Below are positions 52,110-61,145 of a DNA stretch of 64,000 nucleotides, piece after piece. Origin of the DNA: Flavobacterium araucananum (GTDB lineage: Bacteria; Bacteroidota; Bacteroidia; Flavobacteriales; Flavobacteriaceae). Below the pieces are notes generated by a model. It saw only the letters and a list, made by a program, of their open reading frames with translations. It ran no database searches and had not been told where the DNA came from. Where the stretch lies: NCBI RefSeq assembly GCF_002222055.1, contig NZ_MUGS01000021.1, forward strand, positions 1-64,000, in the 5' to 3' direction. The translations under genes were made by a program, and so were the position numbers. How positions within the stretch are numbered: the stretch's first letter is position 1; every line of letters starts with the position of its first letter.

Positions 52110-53012
52110 ATGGAAATACGTCATTTACGATTAATAAAAGCAATTGTTGAAGAAGGAAGTATCACCAAGGCAATTGACAAATTGCATTTGACACAATCGG
52201 CTTTGAGTCATCAACTTAAAGAAGCCGAATATCAATTGGGAACTGCCATTTTTTTGAGAACGAACAAAAAGTTGGTCCTGACTAAAGCCGGAGAAAAAAT
52301 CTATGATCTTGCCAACGAAATTCTGGAAAAGCTTTTGCAAACCGAATCTCAAATCAAGCAAATGGTATACGGTGAATATGGCGAAATAAGAATTAGTACC
52401 GAGTGTTTTTCCAGTTATCACTGGCTGCCACCGGTCTTAAAACAATTTCATCTTTTATATCCCAATGTAGATTTAAAAATTGTGACCGAAGCAACGCATA
52501 TTCCGTTACAAAAATTATTAGAAAATGTAATTGATATTGCCATAATCAGTGATCAGATCAAAGACAATAATATAAAATATATAGAGCTTTTTCAGGATGA
52601 AGTTGTTATGGCAGTTTCTGAAAATCATGCGTGGGCGAATAAAAAGTACGTCGTTGCCGAAGATTTTGTCAACGAACATTTACTGATTCACTCTTTGCCT
52701 ATGGAAACCGTTACGATTCATCAGTTTATTTTGGCCCCGGCAAAAGTTACACCTAAAAAAGTTACACCTTTGCCCTTGACCGAAGCATCTCTGGAAATGG
52801 TTAAGGCTGATATGGGTGTCATGTCTATGGCAAAATGGGCGTTACTGCCACATTTAAAAAACAGCCCCATAAAGGCTATTAAAATTGGGAAAAATGGTTT
52901 AAAGAGAAAACATTTCATTGCCATTCGCGAAAACGAGCAATATCCGGATTACTTTTATCACTTTATTACCTTTTTACAAAACGAGATCAACCTTCAATGG
53001 AATATTCAATAA
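52110..53012 (+). CDS. LysR-family regulator, MetR-like
   Basis: A 300-residue regulator from ATG 52110 (MEIRHLRLIKAIVEEGSITK). The N-terminal winged HTH has LHLTQSALSHQLKEAEYQLG. The effector domain begins RISTECFSSYHWLPPVLKQFHLLYPNVDL, resembling the homocysteine-responsive domain of MetR (TEC ... WL-x-P-x-L-x-x-F). Methionine or sulfur control is therefore likely but inferred, and fits the divergent rhodanese gene. The next gene starts 16 bases before its stop codon. Confidence 0.87.
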   Translation: MEIRHLRLIKAIVEEGSITKAIDKLHLTQSALSHQLKEAEYQLGTAIFLRTNKKLVLTKAGEKIYDLANEILEKLLQTESQIKQMVYGEYGEIRISTECFSSYHWLPPVLKQFHLLYPNVDLKIVTEATHIPLQKLLENVIDIAIISDQIKDNNIKYIELFQDEVVMAVSENHAWANKKYVVAEDFVNEHLLIHSLPMETVTIHQFILAPAKVTPKKVTPLPLTEASLEMVKADMGVMSMAKWALLPHLKNSPIKAIKIGKNGLKRKHFIAIRENEQYPDYFYHFITFLQNEINLQWNIQ

Positions 53013-53446
53013 GAAGCTGCGAAAGATCTGACTTGCCTAAATTGGTTGTTTTATGTCAAAAACATGCCGAATATGAGAAAGCTGCTTATTCTGCAGAAGG
53101 GAAACAAGAAAAATTGCAAGATGCTTTGTTTCGGGAACAGCCTAGATTATTCTGTTTAGTTGTTGCCACAAAAGAAACCATTGTAGGATATCTATCGTAT
53201 ACTTTTGATTTTTCGACCTGGGATGCAGGAACTTTCATTTATATGGATTGTTTATTTTTGGAACCAGAAGCCCGAAGTTTTGGCATTGGCGAAGTTTTAA
53301 TCGACAAACTAAAACAAATCGCAATCAAGAAAAACTGCATCAATATACAATGGCAAACACCTGAATTTAACGAAAGAGCCATTAAATTCTACAACAGAAT
53401 TGGCGCAAAAGGAAAAGACAAAGTTCGATTTACATTAGATTTGTAA
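52997..53446 (+). CDS. GNAT-family N-acetyltransferase
   Basis: A 149-residue GNAT: YSIRSCERSDLPKLVVLCQKH at the N-terminus, IYMDCLFLEPEARSFGIGEVLIDKLKQIA as the acetyl-CoA-binding motif A (here R-x-F-G-I-G), and FYNRIGAKGKDKVRFTL at the end. It resembles spermidine/diamine N-acetyltransferase-like sequences. It overlaps the LysR gene by 16 bases, so it is co-transcribed with it. Confidence 0.87.
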   Translation: MEYSIRSCERSDLPKLVVLCQKHAEYEKAAYSAEGKQEKLQDALFREQPRLFCLVVATKETIVGYLSYTFDFSTWDAGTFIYMDCLFLEPEARSFGIGEVLIDKLKQIAIKKNCINIQWQTPEFNERAIKFYNRIGAKGKDKVRFTLDL

Positions 53447-53480
53447 TGTAATTGAAGCTAAAGTTATTTAATATTATAAA

Positions 53481-53516
53481 TTGAATAGGCTCCAGTTTCA
53501 GCTGGAGCCTATTCAA
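53481..53516. repeat. perfect 15-bp hairpin
   Basis: TTGAATAGGCTCCAG (53481-53495) and its exact complement (53502-53516) with a 6-base loop. It is followed by A rather than T on the plus strand, so it is not a standard terminator for the GNAT gene. The GGCTCCAG core recalls the GCTCC...GGAGC repeat family. Confidence 0.6.
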
Positions 53517-53566
53517 AAAAACTTTGTGTCTTTGCGAAATTATCTTTCAAAGCAAACTTTTAAAAA

Positions 53567-54391
53567 ATGAAAAAAATAAGCATATTAGGCTGCGGATGGT
53601 TAGGTTTGCCTTTAGCAAAAAAACTAATCGAAAAAGGACATTCGGTAAACGGATCTACAACTTCTCAAAATAAACTTTCAATTTTAGAAAATGCTGGAAT
53701 AAATCCTTTTTTGCTGGCGCTTGAAAGCGAAAGTATTTCAGAAAGCATCAATGAGTTTCTAGATAAAAGTCAAATCTTAATTATCGATATTCCGCCTAAA
53801 TTGCGAGGAAAAAATGCCGATTCATCTCCTTCTTTGAGGAAGGTTTTTGTAGAAAAAATCGAAAACCTGATTCCGTTTATTGAAAAATCAACAGTAAAAA
53901 AGGTGCTTTTTGTAAGTTCAACTTCTGTTTATGGAGACGAAAACGACATTATCACCGAAGAAACAAATCCAAATCCAGAGACCGAAAGCGGCAAACAATT
54001 ACTTCTTGCCGAAGCAACTCTGCAAAACAATCAAAACTTTGAAACTACTATTTTGCGCTTTGGCGGATTAATAGGCGAAGATCGCCATCCGGTAAAATTT
54101 CTGGCGGGAAGAGAAAACCTCGAAAATCCGGACGCACCCGTAAACCTGATTCATCAAAATGATTGCATTGGTATCATCGAAGAAATCATAAACCAATCAA
54201 AATGGAACGAAGTTTTTAATGCCGTTGCCCCGTTTCACCCTACAAGAGAGAAATATTATACACAACAAGCAAAAGAGCAAAACTTGATTTTGCCTAAGTT
54301 TAGTCCGGAAAAATCAAATATCAAAAAGGTTATCTCGAGCGAAAAAGTTGAAAATAGTCTAAGTTACCCGTTTAAACTTGAAAATTATTAA
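53567..54391 (+). CDS. NAD-dependent epimerase/dehydratase-like protein (YeeZ-like)
   Basis: A 274-residue extended SDR. Nucleotide-binding motif SILGCGWLGLPLAKKL at the N-terminus, SSTSVYGDE in the position of the SDR active-site Ser/Tyr strand, and a LIHQNDCIGIIEEII late helix. YeeZ relatives lack the classical Y-x3-K and have no firm function. Single gene or first of a run with ogt (44 bases apart). Confidence 0.83.
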   Translation: MKKISILGCGWLGLPLAKKLIEKGHSVNGSTTSQNKLSILENAGINPFLLALESESISESINEFLDKSQILIIDIPPKLRGKNADSSPSLRKVFVEKIENLIPFIEKSTVKKVLFVSSTSVYGDENDIITEETNPNPETESGKQLLLAEATLQNNQNFETTILRFGGLIGEDRHPVKFLAGRENLENPDAPVNLIHQNDCIGIIEEIINQSKWNEVFNAVAPFHPTREKYYTQQAKEQNLILPKFSPEKSNIKKVISSEKVENSLSYPFKLENY

Positions 54392-54435
54392 ACTGTTTTA
54401 AAAACTTTGCGAACTTTGTGGTTCAATCAAAATCT

Positions 54436-54912
54436 ATGGAAACAGCCTATATCAATTCGCCTTTAGGAATTACCAAAATTATTGGCGACGAAGATGGCGT
54501 TTCTGTAATTTCTGTTTCTGATGTTGGTACTAAAGAAATTTCTTTAGAAATTCCGGAAGTATTAAAAGAAGCCGTTTCGCAACTACAAGAATATTTCGAT
54601 AAAAAAAGAACCGGTTTCGATTTCAAACTTAACCCAAAAGGAACTGAATTTCAGCAAAAAGTATGGCAATCACTATTAGAAATCCCATACGGAAAAACCA
54701 TAAGTTATATGGATCAGACCAAGAAACTAGGTGATATAAAAGCGATACGTGCCGTGGCATCTGCCAATGGCAAAAATCCGTTATGGATTGTCGTTCCCTG
54801 TCATCGGGTTATTGGCACAAATGGTTCTCTAACAGGTTATGCCGGCGGATTGTCCCGCAAAAAATGGCTTCTTGAACACGAAAACCCAACAACACAGCAA
54901 AGTTTGTTTTAA
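54436..54912 (+). CDS. ogt: methylated-DNA-protein cysteine methyltransferase
   Basis: A 158-residue suicide repair protein removing the methyl group from O6-methylguanine. The active-site VVPCHRVIG is intact, followed by LTGYAGGLSRKKWLLEHE. The helix-turn-helix segment GDIKAIRAVASANGKNP carries the Arg finger. No AdaA-type domain, so it is Ogt-like. Start chosen at ATG 54436 (METAYINSPLG). The mRNA would end in the foldback repeat at 54921-55034. Confidence 0.93.
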   Translation: METAYINSPLGITKIIGDEDGVSVISVSDVGTKEISLEIPEVLKEAVSQLQEYFDKKRTGFDFKLNPKGTEFQQKVWQSLLEIPYGKTISYMDQTKKLGDIKAIRAVASANGKNPLWIVVPCHRVIGTNGSLTGYAGGLSRKKWLLEHENPTTQQSLF

Positions 54913-54920
54913 AAAAGTTA

Positions 54921-55034
54921 GCCACGACCCGAGCGATAGCGAACTGGCGAAGCAATTTCACGAATTAGCACTAATTCCTGGTTTATTAGATTGCTAACTA
55001 TTTTTAATTTGTGCTAATTCGTGAAATTCGTGGC
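54921..55034. repeat. long inverted repeat after ogt
   Basis: TTTCACGAATTAGCACTAATT (54956-54976) pairs with AATTTGTGCTAATTCGTGAAA (55006-55026), with one mismatch, and outer GCCACGA pairs with TCGTGGC (54921-54927, 55028-55034). The AATTCGTGGC words match those of the 40.2 kb array, here inverted. Confidence 0.65.
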
Positions 55035-55136
55035 AAAGAATCCTTGTTTCTAAATCATAAGTTATTTCTTATTTTAAATTCAATTTTGCGTACATTTATA
55101 AATCTAAGATGTCTAATATCTAAGAAGTCTTAAAAA

Positions 55137-55850
55137 ATGATAGAAAAAATAAACCTCAACAACATTTTATTTCTGGACATAGAGACTGTTCCGGAAGAAG
55201 AGAATTTTAATTCGCTGGACACAGAAATGCAGTCGCTTTGGGATCATAAAACACAATACCAGCGAAAAGACGATTTTACGCCGGAAGAATTTTATGATCG
55301 CGCCGGAATCTGGGCAGAGTTTGGAAAGATTGTTTGTATTTCGGTTGGTTACTTTACAATCAAAGGCGACATTCGAAATTTTAGGGTAACCTCCTTTTTT
55401 GGGGAAGAAAAAAAGATCCTTCATGACTTTAATAATTTATTGAACAATCACTTTAATCAGCCGCAACATGTTTTATGCGGACATAACGCTAAGGAATTTG
55501 ATATTCCGTTTATAGCAAGAAGAATGATTATCAATCAGGTTGCGATTCCGGAGAAACTGAATCTTTTTGGAAAAAAACCATGGGAAATTGCGCATTTGGA
55601 TACTTTAGAATTATGGAAGTTTGGAGATTATAAACACTTTACATCACTAAAACTATTAACCAAGATTCTGGGGATACCATCGCCAAAAGGCGATATTGAC
55701 GGAAGTCAGGTGGCACATGTTTTTTATGTCGAGAAAGATATTGACCGTATTGTAACCTATTGCGAAAAAGATACGATTGCCGTAGCACAGATTTTTCTTC
55801 GTTTGCGCCGTGAAGACTTATTGATTGATGAAGAAATTATTCATGTGTAG
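55137..55850 (+). CDS. 3'-5' exonuclease of the PolB-like family
   Basis: A 237-residue RNase H-like exonuclease. DEDD residues are visible: FLDIETVPEE (Asp and Glu), CGHNAKEFDIPFIARR (Asp) and VTYCEKDTIAVAQ (Tyr-x3-Asp, DEDDy type). The family is described as predicted exonuclease related to the proofreading domain of polymerase B, here without a polymerase. It is probably a DNA repair nuclease. Its neighbours ogt and the AlkZ-like gene support that. Confidence 0.85.
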   Translation: MIEKINLNNILFLDIETVPEEENFNSLDTEMQSLWDHKTQYQRKDDFTPEEFYDRAGIWAEFGKIVCISVGYFTIKGDIRNFRVTSFFGEEKKILHDFNNLLNNHFNQPQHVLCGHNAKEFDIPFIARRMIINQVAIPEKLNLFGKKPWEIAHLDTLELWKFGDYKHFTSLKLLTKILGIPSPKGDIDGSQVAHVFYVEKDIDRIVTYCEKDTIAVAQIFLRLRREDLLIDEEIIHV

Positions 55851-55900
55851 ATTTTTTAAGGTGCAAAGGTACAGACACACAGAGTAACAAAGTTTAGAAA

Positions 55901-56974
55901 ATGACACATCACGAAATCTCCCATCATAGACTTGTTTCTCAAAAACTGTATCAAACAAGTCTAAACTCTCCGCAGGAAATTGTAAAACATTTAGGTGCAA
56001 TGCAGGCTCAGGATTACAATATGGCAAAATGGGCAATTGGAGCAAGAGGTAATGCTACCGAAAAAGAGATCGAAGAGGCTATAAATGCTGCCCAAATTAT
56101 TCGTACTCATATTCTACGTCCCACCTGGCATTTTGTTGCTGCCGATGATATTTATTGGATGTTGGATCTCTCTGCGCCACAAGTCAAAAGATTTACTGCT
56201 TCTGCCGCAAAGAAATATGGTTTTGATGCTAAAAAATTAGATCAGACAAATTCTGTTATCGAAAAGATATTAAGCGGAAATAACTATTTGACAAGAGATG
56301 AAATTATGCAGGAACTTAATATCAAGAAAACTTCCAGCGAAGATTTTTTAAGTGCCGCAATTATGATGAATGCTGAACTGGATGGTTTGGTTTGTAATGG
56401 TAAAATGAAAGGCAAACAAATTACCTATGCCCTACTTCAGGAAAGGGTATCAAGACCCAAAACAAAACTAACCAAAGACGAGGCTCTCGCAAAATTAGCC
56501 CTCCGATATTTCGAAAGTCACGGGCCTGCAACACTACTTGACTTCTCGTGGTGGTGCGGTTTTCCTCCAACTAGCTGCAAATTGGCAATTAATGCAATTG
56601 AGTTGCAACTGAATTCTGTTGACATTGAAAATCAAACGTATTGGTTTAAAAATGATTTTTCTGAAGTCGCTAATTTCCGAGAAAGCATACATTTTCTTCC
56701 TGCATTCGATGAAATTCTGATCTCGTATAAAACCCGTGAAGCTTCAATTTTATTAGAACATCAATCTAAAGCTTTTACCAATAATGGCATTTTTAAACCC
56801 ATTATTCTGGAAAACTCAAAAGTTATTGGAACCTGGAAACGAACCATGAAAAAAGATCATGCAAAAATAGAAACACAATTTTTTACTGAAACCAAAACAT
56901 CAAAAAAGGAAATTTTGTTTGAAGGCATTCAAGCTTTTGAAAATTATCTTGAAACCAAAATTATTATTGAATAA
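55901..56974 (+). CDS. winged-helix DNA-binding protein, AlkZ/YcaQ-like
   Basis: A 357-residue protein of the HTH_42 family. N-terminal HLGAMQAQDYNMAKWAIGARG contains a Q-x-Q motif resembling the catalytic Q-x-Q of AlkZ-type glycosylases. IIRTHILRPTWHFVAADDIYWML, FESHGPATLLDFSWWCG and HFLPAFDEILISYK are the other conserved blocks. AlkZ/YcaQ enzymes unhook interstrand crosslinks or remove bulky alkylated bases. That this protein does so is inference. It starts 50 bases after the exonuclease gene. Confidence 0.83.
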   Translation: MTHHEISHHRLVSQKLYQTSLNSPQEIVKHLGAMQAQDYNMAKWAIGARGNATEKEIEEAINAAQIIRTHILRPTWHFVAADDIYWMLDLSAPQVKRFTASAAKKYGFDAKKLDQTNSVIEKILSGNNYLTRDEIMQELNIKKTSSEDFLSAAIMMNAELDGLVCNGKMKGKQITYALLQERVSRPKTKLTKDEALAKLALRYFESHGPATLLDFSWWCGFPPTSCKLAINAIELQLNSVDIENQTYWFKNDFSEVANFRESIHFLPAFDEILISYKTREASILLEHQSKAFTNNGIFKPIILENSKVIGTWKRTMKKDHAKIETQFFTETKTSKKEILFEGIQAFENYLETKIIIE

Positions 56975-56998
56975 AGAATTATTTCTTAATTTTTATAT

Positions 56999-57410
56999 CG
57001 TTCCTACGGAGCTTAGAACTAACTGCTCGTAATTTTCTATAAATATTTTGCTCCTATGGAGCTAGCATAATAATATCCCTTGATTTTCTTAAATATTTGC
57101 TTCCAAGGAAATAGAGCGACTAAATGAATTTTGATATTTTATAAAAAATTTATTCCACCGAGCTAGAACAACAAAATGTATCCTAATCTTTTTAAATGTT
57201 TGCTTTCACAGTGTTAGAGCGACTAAATCTATAGCAATCTTTTATAAATATATTGCCCATTAGAATTATTAAAACCGGCACACGATATTTTCTATAAATG
57301 TATTGCTACAATTGGTATGAATAAACTCCGTCAGGAGTGCTATGTTTATAGCAATGCAAATTTAAAATATCCATTTGTAGCCCCAGCGGGGCGGCATATT
57401 ATCTTAAGCA
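56999..57410. repeat. series of eroded palindromic repeats (CTATAAATAT family)
   Basis: No gene in this 547-base spacer. About eight decaying units each combine a TATAAATAT-like word with a GCTCC...GGAGC-like palindrome: TTCTATAAATATTTTGCTCC near 57035, then increasingly degraded ones near 57086, 57140, 57190, 57241 and 57289. Two inverted units follow (ACTCCGTCAGGAGT at 57325-57338; CCCCAGCGGGG at 57381-57391). Confidence 0.6.
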
Positions 57411-57521
57411 ACACATTCTAATCTCTGAGAAACTGTGTTTTCTAAAAACACTTATCTGTTCAACAATAAAATCTTTATGCATTTTATTGTTAAATAATTA
57501 CATTTACAAAAAAATAGCATT

Positions 57522-58961
57522 ATGGTATTAAGCAGATTCTGGTTAACGATTTTTATTTCTTCGATTGTCTTTATTGTTGTCAGTTTATTTACTGCCAACA
57601 CTTATACGATTGATTCTATAATAAACGGAAAGAAAGACGATCCTATTCTGGTCTCTGAGAAATACATCGATCAACTTCCTGCTTTTATCAAAGACAGTAT
57701 AAAAAAAGCACCGGATCAAAGCATGATCATTAATCGTGATACGCTTAATGCTGATACTACTTATGTTTATAAAAATAAAACCGTAAAAATTTTCAGCGGT
57801 CTTCAAAAATCTGATGGTTTATTGCCTACTTGCAAGAGTACTTTAGTCGATCTTATCCTGCCGCTTATTGCCTATCTGGCTTTTTTCTGCGGATTAATGG
57901 AACTTCTGATTATTTCCGGAGCATCTGGAAAATTGGCAAAAATATTGAGTCCGGTATTTGTAAAGGTCTTTCCGAGTATTCCTGAAAACCATCCTTCAAT
58001 ATCGTACATGACCTTAAACTTTGCTGCTAATTTCTTAGGATTAGATTCGGCTGCAACCCCATTTGGACTTAAAGCTATGGAAAGTTTACAGGAAATAAAC
58101 CCCGACAAAGACAAAGCGAGTGATGCCCAAATTATGTTTATGTGTCTTCACGCTTCTGGTCTGACCTTGATTGCAACCTCTATTATTGGATATCGTGCTG
58201 CTGCAAATGCCAGTAATCCTGCCGATGTTATGCTGCCGTGTATCATCACTTCTTTCATTGGTACTATTGCTGCTTTTTTAATTGTGGGAATTAAACAAAA
58301 AATCAATTTTAAAAGTGCTTCTCTTCTCATCGTATTAATGGGATTAATTGCCGCCATTGTTGGTCTGCTGATGTATGTAAACCATTTGGATCTAATTGGT
58401 AAAAATTATTTTACTTCGAATCTTTCAGGATTGATATTGATTGGAATTATTGCCTTTACATTGATTTTTGCTTTTAAAAATGAAAAGAAATTCATTGAGG
58501 CAAATACAACTCCTTTCGACACCTTTGTGGTTGGAGCAAATAATGGGCTTAAAACAGGGGTTACTATTTTTCCTTATGTCCTTGGAATGTTGGTAGCGAT
58601 CTCTCTTTTTAGAAACAGTGGTTTATTTGAAATTATAAGTAACGGAATTGCATTTGTTTTCTCGAATATGGGAGTGAGTAAAGAAATCACAAATGCGTTA
58701 CCTGTAGCGATGCTTCGCCCTTTTAGCTCTGCCGGATCCCGCGGATTTTTGATAGATTCAATGAATACCTTTGGAGCAGATTCTTTGACTGCCAGACTAA
58801 GCAGTATTTTTCAGTGTAGCGCCGAAAGTACTTTTTATGTAATTGCCGTTTATTTTGGTTCAATCAATATCAAAAATACCCGTTATGCTTTGGGAACAAT
58901 GCTTTTGGTAGATCTTATTTGTGTGATCACAGCAATTTTTGTGGCAACATGGTTTTTTTAA
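57522..58961 (+). CDS. SpmA/SpmB-like nucleoside-recognition (Gate) membrane protein
   Basis: A 479-residue polytopic membrane protein with about ten helices in two Gate domains, corresponding to SpmA and SpmB joined in one chain as is usual in Bacteroidota. Recognisable segments: NFAANFLGLDSAATPFGLKAMESLQEINPDKDKASDAQIMF (SpmA-like) and PVAMLRPFSSAGSRGFLIDSMNTFGADS ... STFYVIAVYFGS (SpmB-like). The spore-maturation name is historical; a transport role is likely. Loop 35-100 faces outward. Single gene. Confidence 0.88.
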   Translation: MVLSRFWLTIFISSIVFIVVSLFTANTYTIDSIINGKKDDPILVSEKYIDQLPAFIKDSIKKAPDQSMIINRDTLNADTTYVYKNKTVKIFSGLQKSDGLLPTCKSTLVDLILPLIAYLAFFCGLMELLIISGASGKLAKILSPVFVKVFPSIPENHPSISYMTLNFAANFLGLDSAATPFGLKAMESLQEINPDKDKASDAQIMFMCLHASGLTLIATSIIGYRAAANASNPADVMLPCIITSFIGTIAAFLIVGIKQKINFKSASLLIVLMGLIAAIVGLLMYVNHLDLIGKNYFTSNLSGLILIGIIAFTLIFAFKNEKKFIEANTTPFDTFVVGANNGLKTGVTIFPYVLGMLVAISLFRNSGLFEIISNGIAFVFSNMGVSKEITNALPVAMLRPFSSAGSRGFLIDSMNTFGADSLTARLSSIFQCSAESTFYVIAVYFGSINIKNTRYALGTMLLVDLICVITAIFVATWFF

Positions 58962-59010
58962 ATCATTATATAATTTAAACCCTATTAAAATACGAATTCA
59001 TTTTATGTTA

Positions 59011-59030
59011 ACCGGATTTTAATTCGGTTT
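59011..59030. repeat. GTAG-family palindrome upstream of the transposase
   Basis: AACCGGATTTTAATTCGGTT, an imperfect palindrome related to those of the downstream array but without an adjacent GTAG. With the array at 59581-61120, the transposase gene is flanked on both sides by this family. Confidence 0.55.
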
Positions 59031-59110
59031 AAACGTAAGAATAAATTCAATATTTTGTAAGAATATTTTGTATTATTGTAATCCATTAAATCATTACAAA
59101 TAAACAAAAT

Positions 59111-59572
59111 ATGGCAAATACATATCATCAAATTTATATTCAGGCAATTTTTGCTGTAAAATATAGAGAAGCAATTATTACTGATGAGTTTAAATCTAAA
59201 ATATTGGGTGTAATTGGAAATTTAATAAATGAGACTGGTTGTAAAACGATAATCATAAATGGGACTGAAGACCATATTCATTGCTTTTTAGCATTAAAAC
59301 CTTCCATTTCTATCTCTGACTTAATGAAAATTGTAAAATCAAAATCATCAAAATACATTAATGATCATCGATTAACAAAACACAGATTTGAATGGCAAGA
59401 GGGATTTGGGGCTTTTTCTTATAGTAAATCTCATATCAATGCTGTTTATAAATACATTCAAAATCAAGAAGAGCATCATAAAAAGCATAATTTCAAAGAG
59501 GAATATTTATCTATTTTGGAGAAATTCAACGTTTCCTTTGACGAAAGATATATTTTTCAAAATCTAATGTAA
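59111..59572 (+). CDS. IS200/REP-associated (RAYT-type) Y1 transposase
   Basis: A 153-residue single-strand HUH nuclease. EDHIHCFLAL carries the metal-binding His55-x-His57. The helix AVYKYIQNQEEHH has the candidate nucleophile Tyr115 and nearby Gln119. YHQIYIQAIFAVKYRE at the start and FEWQEGFGAFSYSKSHI before the Tyr helix are typical of TnpA/RAYT. There is no tnpB and no obvious IS200 ends. Instead the gene is followed directly by a 1.5 kb palindrome array, which fits a domesticated REP-associated transposase. It appears intact, so it may be active. Confidence 0.9.
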   Translation: MANTYHQIYIQAIFAVKYREAIITDEFKSKILGVIGNLINETGCKTIIINGTEDHIHCFLALKPSISISDLMKIVKSKSSKYINDHRLTKHRFEWQEGFGAFSYSKSHINAVYKYIQNQEEHHKKHNFKEEYLSILEKFNVSFDERYIFQNLM

Positions 59573-59580
59573 CATATTAT

Positions 59581-61120
59581 AGAAAAGCTCTCCAATATAA
59601 ATCGAGCCTACAGCTCTTTATCTTAATTCTTTTTATGTAAACCGGATTAAAATCCGGCCCTACAATATGTGATAAGCCTACGGCTCTTTATCTTAATTCC
59701 TTTTATGCAAACCGGATTAAAATCCGGCCCTACAATATGTGTCAAGCCAACGGCTCTTTATCTTAATTCTTTTTATGTAAACCGGATTAAAATCCGGCCT
59801 TACAATATATGCCAAGCCAACGGCTCTTTTTTAAAATTCTTTATAAAATTCCGTAGGAATGCTTTATTTTGTAGCAACGGATTTTAATCCGTTGAAAATA
59901 TTAATCCCGATTTTAAAGTTCCGGAGGAAAGAAACATATTAAATTTAGATTTTGTATTAAATGCATATAAAGCAAATTTTAAAATCATGAAAAGACCTTG
60001 TTCACATTAAAATATAGCTCTACAATATGTGCCAAGCCTACAGCTCTTTATCTTAATTCCTTTTATGAAGACCGGATTAAAATCCGGCCCTACAATATGT
60101 GATAAGCCTACGGGTCTTTTTTAAAATTCTTTATAAAATTCCGTAGGAATGCTTTATTTTGTAGCAACGGATTTTAATCCGTTAAAAATATTAATCCTGA
60201 TTTTAAAGTTCCGGAGGAACGAAACATATTAAATTTAGATTTTGTATTAAATGCATATACAAAAAATTGCAAAATCATGAAAAAACCTTGTTCTCACTAA
60301 AATCTTGCTCTACAATATGTGCCAAGCCTACAGCTCTTTATCTTAATACTTTTTATGTAAACCGGATTAAAATCCGGCCCTACAATATGTGATAAGCCTA
60401 CGGCTCTTTTTTAAAATTCTTTATAAAATTCCGGAGGAATGCTTTATTTTGTAGCAACGGATTTTAATACGTTAAAAATATTAATCCTGATTTTAAAGTT
60501 CCGGAGGAACGAAACATATTAAATTTAGATTTTGTATTAAATGCATATACAAAAAATTGTAAAATCATGAAAAAACCTTGTTCTCACTAAAATCTTGCTC
60601 TACAATATTTGCCAAGCCTACAGCTCTTTATCTTAATACTTTTTATGTAAACCGGATCAAAATCCGGCCTTACAATATGTGATAAGCCTACGGCTCTTTA
60701 TCTTAATTCCTTTTATGCAAACCGGATTAAAATCCGGCCTTACAATATATGCCAAGCCTATGGCTCTTCTTTAAAGATTTTTATAAAATTCCGGAGGAAT
60801 GCTTTATTTTGTAGCAACGGATTTTAATCCGTTAAAAATATTAATCCCGATTTTAAAGTTCCGGAGGAACGAAACATATTAAATTTAGATTTTGTATTAA
60901 ATGCATGTAAAACAAATTTTAAAATCATGAAAAAAACTTGTTCACACTAAAATATAGCTCTACAATATGTGCAAAGCCAACAGCTCTTTTTTAAAATTCT
61001 TTATAAAATTCCGGAGGAATGCTTTATTTTGTAGCAACGGATTTTAATCCGTTGAAAATATTAATCCCAAATTTTAAAGTTCCGTAGGAACGATACATAT
61101 TAAATTTAGATTTTATAACC
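59581..61120. repeat. nested palindrome array: 70-base units within 290-base higher-order units
   Basis: Type A palindrome CCGGATTAAAATCCGG starts at 59642, 59712, 59782, 60072, 60362, 60652 (one change) and 60722; neighbouring repeats are exactly 70 bases apart where tandem. Type B, GTAG followed by CAACGGATTTTAATCCGTTG or close, has GTAG at 59871, 60161, 60451, 60811 and 61031 (spacings 290, 290, 360, 220, i.e. 290, 290, 290+70, 290-70). Type A is followed by CCCTAC or CCTTAC on the plus strand (GTAG on the other strand for the former). Each block also holds GTTCCGGAGGAAC-like palindromes and AAGCCTACGGCTC. Non-coding. Confidence 0.9.
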
Positions 61121-61145
61121 ATATCAATTGTCAATTTTAAAGACC

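Noticed and set aside
59111-59572. Complete IS200 insertion sequence
   Set aside because: No defined left and right ends or target context of IS200 were seen; the flanking palindromes belong to a dispersed repeat family, so a RAYT-type gene is the better reading.
59669-59887. 72-residue frame inside the palindrome array
   Set aside because: It repeats the 70-base unit as protein repeats and is interrupted in other units.
59581-61120. Possible CRISPR array
   Set aside because: Repeats are palindromic and nested at two levels, the material between them is itself repeated, there are no unique equal-length spacers and no cas genes nearby.
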